Below the pieces are notes generated by a model. That model searched no databases and had not been told where the DNA came from. It saw only the letters and a program-made list of their open reading frames with translations. Position numbers and translations under genes: made by a program. From Biscogniauxia marginata (taxonomy: Eukaryota > Ascomycota > Sordariomycetes > Xylariales > Xylariaceae), in assembly GCA_022695795.1 (NCBI GenBank), contig MU404095.1, positions 124,001-188,000 of the forward strand: a stretch of 64,000 nt of DNA. Reading direction: 5' to 3'. Positions 10,698 through 19,893 of this stretch are shown in pieces (positions within the stretch are counted from its first letter, which is position 1; every line of letters starts with the position of its first letter).

Positions 10698-11950
10698 ATG
10701 ACTCCTGACTTACGCCCTTCGGTTGACAATAATGTCATAAAAGGTGTGTGCATATGATATTAGCCCCCAATCACACCAACCATTAATGCCATATTCCCAG
10801 TCCTCCCAGACATTCGGGAGGTGCTCTCCGTGAAATTCCACGGAGAATCTGCTTGGGCAAAAGCATCTCGCATTGACATAGTACACGAAGACGGTAGCAA
10901 GGAAAGCTACTTTATGAAAGTAATTCCAGGATTCCTCATGATGTAGCTCTGAGCTTAGCATGTCTAGATTTCAAAAGGCCATAATGGCCGGGAGTCTTTG
11001 AAAGGCGAGTTTGAATCCACCTCGGCAATTTACGCTATCACTCCCGACTTCTGCCCAAAGCCAATTGCCTGAGGGACTCTGGAGTCAGACCCAGACTCGC
11101 ATTTCTATATCTGTAAATTCTATGACTTTACCGAAGGCTTGCCACATCCATCGACCTTCTGCGAGAAGCTTGCTCAACTGCATTCGTCACACACATCTCC
11201 CGAAGGAAAGTTCGGTTTCCACGTTGTTACGTATAATGGCGACCTACCACAGGACACCACTTGGTCTGACAGTTGGGAGACCTTTTTCATAAGGGGCTTG
11301 CAACACGTTGTCAACGTGCGGCAAGAACGTGCTGGCCCATGTCCTGAACTTGACGGATTGCTTCCTACGATGCTTGAGAAAGTAATACCTAGACTCCTTC
11401 GGCCTCTGGAGACGGGACCGAATAGGATCAAACCCTCACTGGTCCATGGAGACCTCTGGTGTGGCAATGCTGCCATTACAGACGAGGACACCGAAGAAGG
11501 GATTATTTATGACCCCTCTAGTTTCTGGGCCCATAACTAATGTGAGTATGAAAGAAGTTATATTCAGAAGCCAAGCAATACTAACTAAAGAAGATGAGCT
11601 TGGAAACTGGAGGCCAGTAAGGAATAAGTTCTCCCGTAAATACTTCAACGCGTATCATTCCCATTTCCCGAAAGCAGCACCTGAAGAAGACTATGATGAT
11701 AGAAACGCTCTTTACGCTATGTACGATGCATTTCCCAGGTATCAGAAGTGTATACTAACGATTTGCAGGCGTTTCAATCTCCACGCAGCTGCACTATTTC
11801 CGACCCAGCAGGTATACCTTGACATGTAAGTCCACAGGCTTGACTCGCGATGCGTAAAATTCACATTGTGATAGGGCTGTTGAGGAAATGAGGAGGCTGA
11901 TTGACAAATTTCCTGAGGGGTACATTGGCGAAGCAGCAGATCAGGCCTAA
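10698..11950 (+). pseudogene. Fructosamine-3-kinase family protein, pseudogene
   Basis: Functional members of this family phosphorylate ketoamine adducts on proteins. Exons that fit splice signals and family order are 10764-10919, 10968-11541, 11594-11720, 11769-11825 and 11875-11950, joining in one phase. Blocks in order are the HGESAWA motif and the FMK strand, GEFES, the HPSTFCEKLAQLHS helix, the catalytic-loop-like LVHGDLWCGN, IIYDPSSFWAHN, YELGNWRP, and the C-terminal RFNLHAAALFP. Two nonsense codons interrupt it: TGA at 11070-11072 where the family has Trp (TGG) and TAA at 11538-11540 where it has Glu. The likely N-terminus (ATG at 10698) is separated from 10764 by two in-frame stops with no room for an intron. 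The introns themselves keep good signals (for example a CTAAC branch site before 11769), so decay is recent. Confidence 0.8.
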
Positions 11951-12502
11951 GGACAGCCCCGTGACCTTTCAAGGTGAAAGTCTGAGAGCCTGCACAATCT
12001 CCTAAGCTTGTATTACTTAGAAATCTTTAAGATACGAGATATAGTTGATTAGAGAGAAACTGGTTGTACTATGTATATGTGAAACTAATAGACGTGACAC
12101 TATTATTAGGAATCCTCCATCGATTTGATATACTTGTAGACTCTGCTGGCAACGTGGTCTGACCGTATGTGAGGTGAAGCCCGCGGGGTCCGAAAGTGTC
12201 GATTAAATTGACCATTATTTGATTGGCTTGGGGTTTATCAGATAGGCGTTCGACCTGTGGTAGGTAAGAAAATTAGAAGCATGGATGGGTGGTCTTGTAG
12301 GGCGCCGTGAGCCCGAGCCGAGCCTTTGTATCACGATCAATTTCGCAAGATCCTTCAAGAAGAGAAGACTGTAAAGCTTGAAAATCATGCCCAAAAATCG
12401 CCCCGCGAAATCGGATGAGCGAAACTCGCATGTCGCAATTCATATTTTTGACTAGCATCCCCTAGCACTATAGAGTCATCCGCAGGGACTCCCGCTCAAA
12501 GA
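11951..12502. other. Intergenic upstream of the STAND receptor
   Basis: No coding signal was found. It must contain the promoter of the receptor gene starting at 12503, but no specific site can be named. Confidence 0.4.
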
Positions 12503-15500
12503 ATGGATCAGGTAAGTTTCACATCCATCTTCCATAACATCTCCAGGCTGAAAATGAGTAGTTCCGTAAGCGTTCTTTGGTCCATCTCTTGTCCCGTCAG
12601 AATTCCGACCGAGGAGCCGAGGAAGCCGTCACTTCGAGTCTCGACCTACCGACAATTTCGAGTAACATAGCATTATTCGACATCTCTGAGACGGAAGACG
12701 GGAGAGGACCCCTAGGTTTGACCACAGTCTACGAACCTCCCGAATGCGAGCCGATAGCAGATATTATTTTCATACACGGACTAGGTGGCGGGAGTAGAAA
12801 AACGTGGTCGAATACCTCCAACCCTCTATATTTCTGGCCGAGATCATGGTTGTCCGAAGATCCGGATTTCTGTGGTGTTCGAATACATACATATGGATAC
12901 AAGGCCGATTGGGGAGAGCGGCGTCAGAGTATCCTCAATATCCACGATTTCGCGCAGTCTCTACTAGGAGAACTGAAAAACAACCCATCTATACGACGGG
13001 ATAATACGCAGTTGATTCTAGTGGGACATAGCATGGGTGGATGTGTTGCTAAGAAAGCATACATCCTCGCCCGTCAAGATGTTAACTGTAGGGAAATCGC
13101 CTCCCGCATCTTTTCCATCTTCTTCCTCGGAACACCCCATCGTGGTTCAGATCTTGCAGTAATTCTACAGAACATGCTCCAGGTTGCTTGGGGCGCAAAG
13201 CCGTTCGTTGGTGACTTACTCCCAAACAGCGTCACGCTCGCTGAGATCAATGACACGTTTCGCCATTATGCCGGAGATCTTCGTCTGTGGTCATTCTATG
13301 AGACTATACCAGTGAAAGTGAAGTTTCTAAACAAGCTAGTCGTGGAAAAGTATTCCGCAACGCTGGGATACAGCAATGAGGAGATCTCAGCGGTGGATGC
13401 AGACCATAGACACGTTTGCAAGTTCGACAGTAGTGTGACGAACCTCCCTGTGTATTCCTAGTCAGCTGACTTCACAGGTGAGTACGTACTGGGTTTTCTT
13501 GATTTGAAAGTAACAGTGGATCGAGATTGGTTCAGGTGATTTCCGATGCCTTGTTCGTCAGAGAGATTTCAAGGTACTCTCACTATAGTATCAAAGAGTG
13601 ACTGTAGTCTTAGATTGATAGCTAAAGAACTAGAATGAATGACTAGACACATAGGAAATTCCAATCTACTTATACTTCATCCTTTACAGGGAGTAACACC
13701 CATATTCTCTCTAATTCTCAAGAGTCCAACAGAGAATCTTGGCATTCTCCCTAATTCTCAAGAGTCCAACAGAGAATCTTGGCATTCTCCCTAATTCTCA
13801 AGAGTCCAACAGAGAATCTTGGCATTCTCCCTAATTCTCAAGAGTCCAACAGAGAATTCCTTCTGGAGTCATGTGACCTCAGATCACATGACCAACTCAA
13901 TTCCCTCTACCCTTGTTGGTTCGTAACAAGTAGCTTGGATCCAAACTACAGAAAGTTGCGTAATGCTTTATGCACAGCAATTGATATGATTAGATCTGGC
14001 AGCCGGTCTACCTTATCCTTTTATGTCTTATTTTTCTGACATCTCGCTCTGCAGCTTCACGGGATACTCCACGCGAAACTTTGGCTAGAGTCGAAGCTGT
14101 CCTAGGATTAACTGATACCACCTATGAGGACGACCTCGCATCACTCCAGGAACTTCGCCATCCTGGATCATGTGCGTGGTTCACTGAACAACCGCATTTT
14201 GATTCTTGGAGACATGCAAATGCTGAGACACCAGCAATACTCTGGCTTACAGGCCGGCCCGCGACAGGCAAATCGGTATTATGCAGCCACGTTATAGACC
14301 ACCTCAGAAGTCAGAACGTTCCATGCAGTTATTTTTTCTTCAAACATAGGAAGTCAGGAAGGTCCACATTAGTCGACTGCTTGCGTGAGATAGCTTATCA
14401 AATGGCTCTACAAGACAGAGCTGTGCTTCAACGCATCTTGCAATTTGATACTGACGGGGATACATGGGATCGACACGACGAAAGAGGCATCTGGCGCAAA
14501 CTTTATCTGCAGGGTTTATTAAAGCTGGACACAGTCTCGAATCACATTTGGGTTATTGACGGCTTTGATGAATGCTCGAGGTTTTCCAACTGGTTTAAAC
14601 TGCTCCCAAATCTTCCCGACGGATTGCGCGTCTTCATAACGAGTCGCAGCTTAGATGAGATTGAGCGAGGGGTTGGTTCCCTAGGACCTCGTGTAAGGTT
14701 GTGCTCCCTTTCTACATCAGACACAGGTATGTAGACGTCAATTTCTTTCCAAGTTACCCGTGCATTTTCCTGATTTCCAGCCCCCTTGATACCTATGTGG
14801 TATTTGAGTGAACGTAGCGCCGTTGCTCGTCGTGTTAACCGCTTTACAGTTGATGACATGCGAGCATATCTTACTTCGAGGATCAATGAGCTCTCCCTAG
14901 GAAATACTGACGAGCTGTGTCAAAGGATACTAACTAAGTCGCGCGGTTCTTTTCTCTGGGTTCGCCTTGTTCTAAAAGAATTCGAAAACGCTTATACAGA
15001 CGAGGATATCGAAGCTATCTTGAACGAGGTCCCCGAAGACTTGTACAGGCTTTATCTAAAAATGCTTGAATCGATCGAGAATGAGAAGCGACGAAAAAAA
15101 GTAGCTAAATCGATACTCTCGTGGGTAGCACTAGCATGCCGACCTCTAACAGTCGATGAGTTACGCTGCGCTGTGAAGCTTGATATCCAAGAAACACCCC
15201 ACAACATGGAGAAGGCAATTCTTGCTGTCTGTGGACAGCTCGTTTTCATTGACCAAGCCCAAAATGTGCACATGATACACGAAACAGCTAGAGAATTTCT
15301 TTTAAGTGAAGATCTTGGGTCTGCACTGGCTGTGAGGAGGAGCGATCGCCATGGGCACTTGGCACTCCTCTGTTGCAAGTATCTCTCAGGAGAGGTCTTG
15401 AAGGCACCACAGGGTTTCAAACCTATGAGGGCCACAAAGTCTTTCTCAGCTCCGGACGCCGCCCTAGTTGACTACGCTTCAAGATTCTTCTCCGAACACT

Positions 15501-18018
15501 TATACCGATCTAATTCAAAAGACGATGCACCTATGTATGAGCTAATCATATTCCTAAAGAACAGTGTATTGAATTGGCTGGAGAAAATATCTCACGGTGG
15601 AGATTTAAGCCCTATAACACGGACTGCTGTGAATCTGGCTGGCTATCTTCGCCGAAGAGCGAAGTATGTCCCGCCAGTGGACGAAAATATGCAGATAGTC
15701 GATGCCTGGGCTACGGATCTCGTTAGAGTGAGCGCGAAATTTCGCTCCAAGCTACTTACTTGTCCATCGTCCATTCATTGTCTAATTCCTCCGTTATGTC
15801 CCTTGGAGTCTATCATATCGAAAACTTTTACTTCACCGACTCGATCGCTCATAGTTAGAGGATCGATCGATTCCGATTGGGATGATTGCTTAGTGCGCAT
15901 CGATTTTCAAAAGGGACAGACGACAGTTCTCACTTATGGAGGGCCATTATTTGCTGTTGGCCTCTCTTCTGGGCAGATTTCGGTGTATGACACTGGTTCC
16001 CTTCAGCATGTTTCACGGCTACAGCATCCGGAGCGCGTGAGACTCCTCGAATTCAGCAGAAACGACGAGTATCTAGCTTCGGGAGGGCAGAAGCACATTT
16101 GTGTATGGCACCCGAAAACAGGATCTTCAATCTACACTTGGCTACTCGAATCGCCACCTTTGACTATGTGCTTCACGACTTCTGATATTTTAGCTCATAT
16201 CGACAGAGCTAACAGGCTCATCATGAGGTAAGATGCTCCATACAGTTAGAAGCAGATTAGTTCCACCTAACGCGGTTCAGTAACATCGAGACCCGCGAAA
16301 ATTTGATAATACCTTGGGACTCCGGAGTAGCGCTTCCGGACATGCCACCAAGCAAGGCGGTGATATCATCAGACCTTGGGGTTTTCGCCGTGGGATATCG
16401 GAACCATCCAATCTTGATCTTTGATTCGGAAACGGCCGCATTTCTAGGCCAGTGCACCTCTATAAAGAGCAATGGCATAGATGCTATGGCATTTAACCCC
16501 AACCCTGACCTGTCTGCCTTGGTCGTGTCTAACGTAGACGGAGAGCTCCTAATGTTTGATCCCAGAACCACTAACTTAAAGTTTCAAAAGCCAAACGTGT
16601 ACGCTCACACACTAGCATGCTCACCCGATGGGGCAAGACTTGTGACAGGTAATTCCCGAGGAGTTATTGAAGCATACGAATTTGGTGGCTACAATGGTGG
16701 TTCGCTAACTCTTATTTACCGTCTCAATGCATCCGACGAAGGTATCCGTTCAGTGGCATTTAGCTATGATAGCCTTCGAATCATTGACTGCCAAGGATCC
16801 CAGGCACGTGTGTGGGAGCCTGCGGTTCTTACGCAGAAAGACGCCGAAGTAGATAGCCACAGCGATGTTAGTAGCCAACTTACAGTCGCTCTCAAGACCG
16901 TCGGAGCTCTTGATAGTCAGCTAAATGCTGATATCACAACACTTGCTTGCCATTCCGATGGCATCCACATCTTATGCGGCAAAGCCAATGGTGAGGTAGC
17001 CATTTACTCGACTATTGACGGCCAGCAGCAGGATGTTCTCTACAGTCATTCAAGATCAGTATCGGTGATAGCAGCCGTCCTGGTGGAGAGCCACAATCTA
17101 ATTGTGACAGCTGATGAATCTGGAAGAATACTGATAGTCAGGATAACAGTGCTAAGTCCTCGCTGGTCCCAACCAGAAGTCGTTGCGGATCGAAGGTTTG
17201 ATGGCGCTGTTTTAGGAATGATCGTCAGTACTGAGAATGATCGTCTCTTACTGATTGGCAAGGAGGTTGACGAACTCTGGGCACTCCCATCTGGCGAAAT
17301 TATCAAGACCAAATCCCCGGTACAGCAAGGGCTACGGACTGTGATAAACCACCCTATTGTTCCGGGTGCGTTCATTATGCTCTCAATTTCAACTGCCAGA
17401 TTATTTAAATGGGGTGGCTTTGAGCAAATTACTGAAGCGTCAGGACTTCATCTTCAGCGGTCCAACAACATTGCAGTGTCTGACTCTCACTTTCATGGAA
17501 TCTGCTCCAATGATACCACTATTGTTGAGGCAATCAAAACCGCAGGCCATGGGGGAACTCGTCTTCACTGTTGGAGCCCAAAATCCTTTCAAGCAACTTG
17601 CGATCTGCCCATTGCAGCCACCAGCTTTGAACTGCTCACGCCACGCCTCCGGAATGTCATTGCTGTGGTCGGGTCAACTCTAATCTTTCTCGACATCGAT
17701 TTATGGATTTGCAGTCTCGATTTGAGTACCTTCAACAACGCACCATACGCGAAGCGCCACTTCTTCATTCTTTCCGAGTGGCTCAACGTTAATGGAGAGA
17801 TGCTATGTGCATTCACGTCAAGGAACGATTTTGTCTTCGTCAACAAGAATGGCATAGTCCTGATTAATCGGGGATTGGAATTTTCCGAAATTATTACACT
17901 CTCTCCTCAAAATAGCTGGGAGGTACAAGCTGGCAGCATGTATCGCAGGACTTCAAGTAGTGTCGTTAACCCCGTCAAAGCGGTCATGGACACCAGGAGA
18001 CACCTAGCTCATAGTTGA
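12503..18018 (+). CDS. STAND receptor: serine hydrolase-NACHT-WD40-like, split by a mobile element
   Basis: This is a fungal NOD-like receptor architecture, a class used in non-self recognition and regulated cell death. Exon 1 (12503-12511, Met-Asp-Gln) joins 12601 after an 89-bp intron. The N-terminal domain is an alpha/beta hydrolase with oxyanion loop IHGLGGG, nucleophile GHSMGG (Ser at about 137), GTPHRG and a DADH acid/His block. Then come NACHT with Walker A GRPATGKS and Walker B IWVIDGFDEC, a helical segment, and a long C-terminal region of degenerate beta-propeller repeats (for example LACSPDGARLVTGNSRG). Other exons: 13934-13998, 14055-14726, 14781-16227, 16281-18018. Between 13433 and 13934 lies an inserted element; without it and one duplication the exons total 1588 codons in frame. 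As it stands, translation stops at 13459-13461 after 289 residues unless the element is spliced. The intron at 13999-14054 begins GC. Confidence 0.85.
13429..13933 (+). mobile_element. Solo LTR-like element, copy 2, inside STAND coding sequence
   Basis: The element spans 13434-13928 (495 bp) between identical 5-bp duplications AGTAG (13429-13433, 13929-13933). Ends are TGTGACGAACC and GGTTCGTAACA, an 11-bp inverted repeat with one mismatch. It is homologous to copy 1 over the first 230 bp and at the right end. The centre differs: four 40-bp tandem repeats (13704-13857), each bounded by ATTCTC and GAGAAT so each can fold as a hairpin. The insertion is between the hydrolase and the NACHT domain and adds 500 bp, which shifts frame and brings a TAG after eight element codons. 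A possible donor inside it (GTATTC at 13452) with the AG at 13932-13933 would splice in frame, but that donor is weak. Confidence 0.85.
13704..13857 (+). repeat. 40-bp tandem repeat, four units, hairpin-forming
   Basis: The units start at 13704, 13744, 13784 and 13824. Units 2 and 3 are identical over all 40 bases, the first differs at one base, and the last breaks off after 34 bases. Each unit opens with ATTCTC and closes with GAGAAT. The array sits in the centre of the inserted element and has no counterpart by sequence in the related copy at 8.5 kb, which carries different short hairpins at the same place. Confidence 0.9.
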
Positions 18019-18401
18019 GTCCGGATTAACGACGGCAGAGGAAAAAACCTATCGATGGGACTTGAGGGGTTTTCTACGCATTCTAGCTCGGCTCTCTTGT
18101 GTGCATTTCATCCTAACTAATTTTTTCTAATGACCTCAATTTGGGCTGTGGAGCTTTGCTGGCATTTATGGGTTGGACATTGTATGGCACATGAATGGAA
18201 GGCTTCCCCTGAGCACATCTGTAAGCTAATAAAATTATAGTGTTAGATAATCCCAACTACCTAGAAAGTGGCTTTGGAGTAAGAAAGCTATTTATGTTCT
18301 GTTCATGCTGTACTTGGGATTCCTTGCCTGGGGTTATTTTTCTATGGGCTAATATGCATCCAACCCAGGTGGTCGATTAATATGCATCGGTTAGTCCATC
18401 T

Positions 18402-18543
18402 ATATGTATTGAGTTGGGACGAAGATATGAGGATATGATGATTAGATTAGTCCAAAAATGAGTCTAGCGAAGCCCACCTATATATACACAGGAGGCCATA
18501 TTAGGACCGTATAGTGGGGCATAGCCCCATATTCAACAATATG
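18402..18543 (+). mobile_element. Short solo LTR, family 2, copy a
   Basis: The element occupies 18407-18538 (132 bp) and is bounded by a perfect 5-bp duplication ATATG (18402-18406 and 18539-18543). It opens with TATTGAGTTGGGACGAAGAT and closes with CATATTCAACA. Its first 45 bases match, in inverse orientation, the two copies at 19.4-19.7 kb, and in direct orientation the degraded copy at 23.0 kb. The first base pair of the terminal TGTT is altered. Confidence 0.7.
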
Positions 18544-19022
18544 AGTGGTTAACTTGTTGCTACTATGTACAGTACTTGGTGTTTTTGGTACCAATTACGT
18601 TCAATTCAGGATATTGGTGATCTAGTCTCCCTAATCATCAGAAATCAACTTAAATTCTATATAACGCATTAACCACCTCCAAGATAGAGGGCCGATGCGC
18701 ACTTGAGTGCCACATCCAGACTTGAACTATGCTCCTTTAAGTCTGAGCTAGTTAATCATCCCCTAGCGATTTTACTTTGTGGTTCCGGCCCTAGGCATCG
18801 TGTGTGTAGTAAATTCAATAAACGTTCGGAGTATCTTAATTCAGCTTGTAACTAGTTTTATGTCAAGAATGTTGGTAACGAAGATATAGTAGTCTCCGGG
18901 CTCCGTGTCTCTCCGTTTCCTATGTAAAGTCCCCGAAGCGGGCCGGACCAGTGCTAGTAACCATTTTATCTGCGTAAGCGGCTGATAGTCTGCGCTGAAA
19001 GGGGTTAGGGAAAGTCGAGCGC

Positions 19023-19331
19023 TGCGGAACGCTTAGTTACACGGTATTTCATGTTAGAAGCACGGTAATCCACCCCCATGTTAAGCTACCTTATATAGAA
19101 AGATAGTGATAATAAGTTACGGACCTGGGAAAGTATATGTACCATATATTTTAACTTAAGAATATTAAGTGCGTACTTTATATTCTGGCTCCTTTTTAAC
19201 AGGTGAGGTTAACTTAGGTGGTTAATAATTACTTTCTCGTTATATAATACTTAATTTTTATTATATATAGCTTAACATAGGTGGATTACCGTGCTTTTAA
19301 CATGAAATACCGTGTAACTAAGCGTTCCGCA
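19023..19331. mobile_element. 309-bp element with long terminal inverted repeats (MITE-like)
   Basis: The left arm starting TGCGGAACGCTTAGTTACAC (19023) is repeated as its reverse complement ending at 19331. The arms pair over about 50 bases with one mismatch, then again over a further ATGTTAAGCTA after a small gap. The centre of about 170 bp is AT-rich and contains no reading frame. I could not identify a flanking target duplication, so boundaries beyond the arms are uncertain. A non-autonomous DNA transposon is the likely identity. Confidence 0.75.
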
Positions 19332-19416
19332 CTAGGGGCAAACATTGACAAAGCTTAACACGAAATGATCAAAGCCCACAGAAAATATAAAGAGAGTCCG
19401 TCGGTATTATAATGGC

Positions 19417-19563
19417 AGTACTATTGAAATTCAAGGATGCTGACCTCAATATACGGTCCTATATGGTTTACTATATATATAGGCATCGCCTCCTTATTTA
19501 AATCTATTTTGAAGTAATACACTCTATCTAATCATTATATTCTCGTCCCATCTGAACAAGTGC
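19417..19563 (-). mobile_element. Short solo LTR, family 2, copy b
   Basis: The element spans about 19422-19558 (137 bp) and lies inverted relative to copy a. It ends in CATCTGAACA and is flanked by the near-duplication AGTAC/AGTGC. It shares the TAATACACT...TCTCGTCCCATCT block with the next copy. The boundaries at the left end are inferred from the flanks. Confidence 0.55.
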
Positions 19564-19576
19564 GGGTACGGTGGTG

Positions 19577-19720
19577 AGTTATGTTGAAATATGGGTTCAT
19601 ACGACCCCTGGTTACCTGTATCTATATATATAAGATGAGGCTTCGCCCATCTGTCTAAACTAACTTGGAACTAATACACTTGATCTTATCCTCACATCTT
19701 CGTCTCATCTCAACAAGTCA
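19577..19720 (-). mobile_element. Short solo LTR, family 2, copy c
   Basis: The element spans 19582-19715 (134 bp). It begins TGTTGAAATATGGG and ends CATCTCAACA, so it has the clearest TGTT...AACA ends of the family. Flanks AGTTA and AGTCA match at four of five positions. It carries a TATATATATAAGATG string that resembles a TATA element on the plus strand. Confidence 0.65.
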
Positions 19721-19893
19721 CGTAGCAGTAGTACGACTTAAATTATGAAATTAAGGTAGATAGCTAAGAACAATATCCATGAGTCTTGATTTAATTACGA
19801 ACCCTGTAATGGATCCTCAACTCGCCAGCCTCATTCGACCTAATACTAATTCGACTTACATTAGCCCCTAACTCCATCGTGAACTTTTCAGGC

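Larger units (their letters stand above)
18019..19893. other. AT-rich intergenic region with element relics
   Basis: This separates the convergent STAND receptor and AAA ATPase genes. It contains no gene but three short solo LTRs (18407-18538, 19422-19558, 19582-19715) and a 309-bp palindromic element (19023-19331), each listed separately. Composition is clearly richer in A and T than the flanking genes. Confidence 0.6.

Noticed and set aside
13704..13857. CRISPR-like repeat array
   Set aside because: The 40-bp units are directly contiguous, without unique spacers, and the genome is eukaryotic.
18685..18775. tRNA-like or SINE-like string on the minus strand (TAGCTCAG ... GTTCAAGTC)
   Set aside because: The two boxes are only about 23 bases apart, too close for a tRNA, and no stems close; a tRNA-derived SINE fragment remains possible but cannot be supported.
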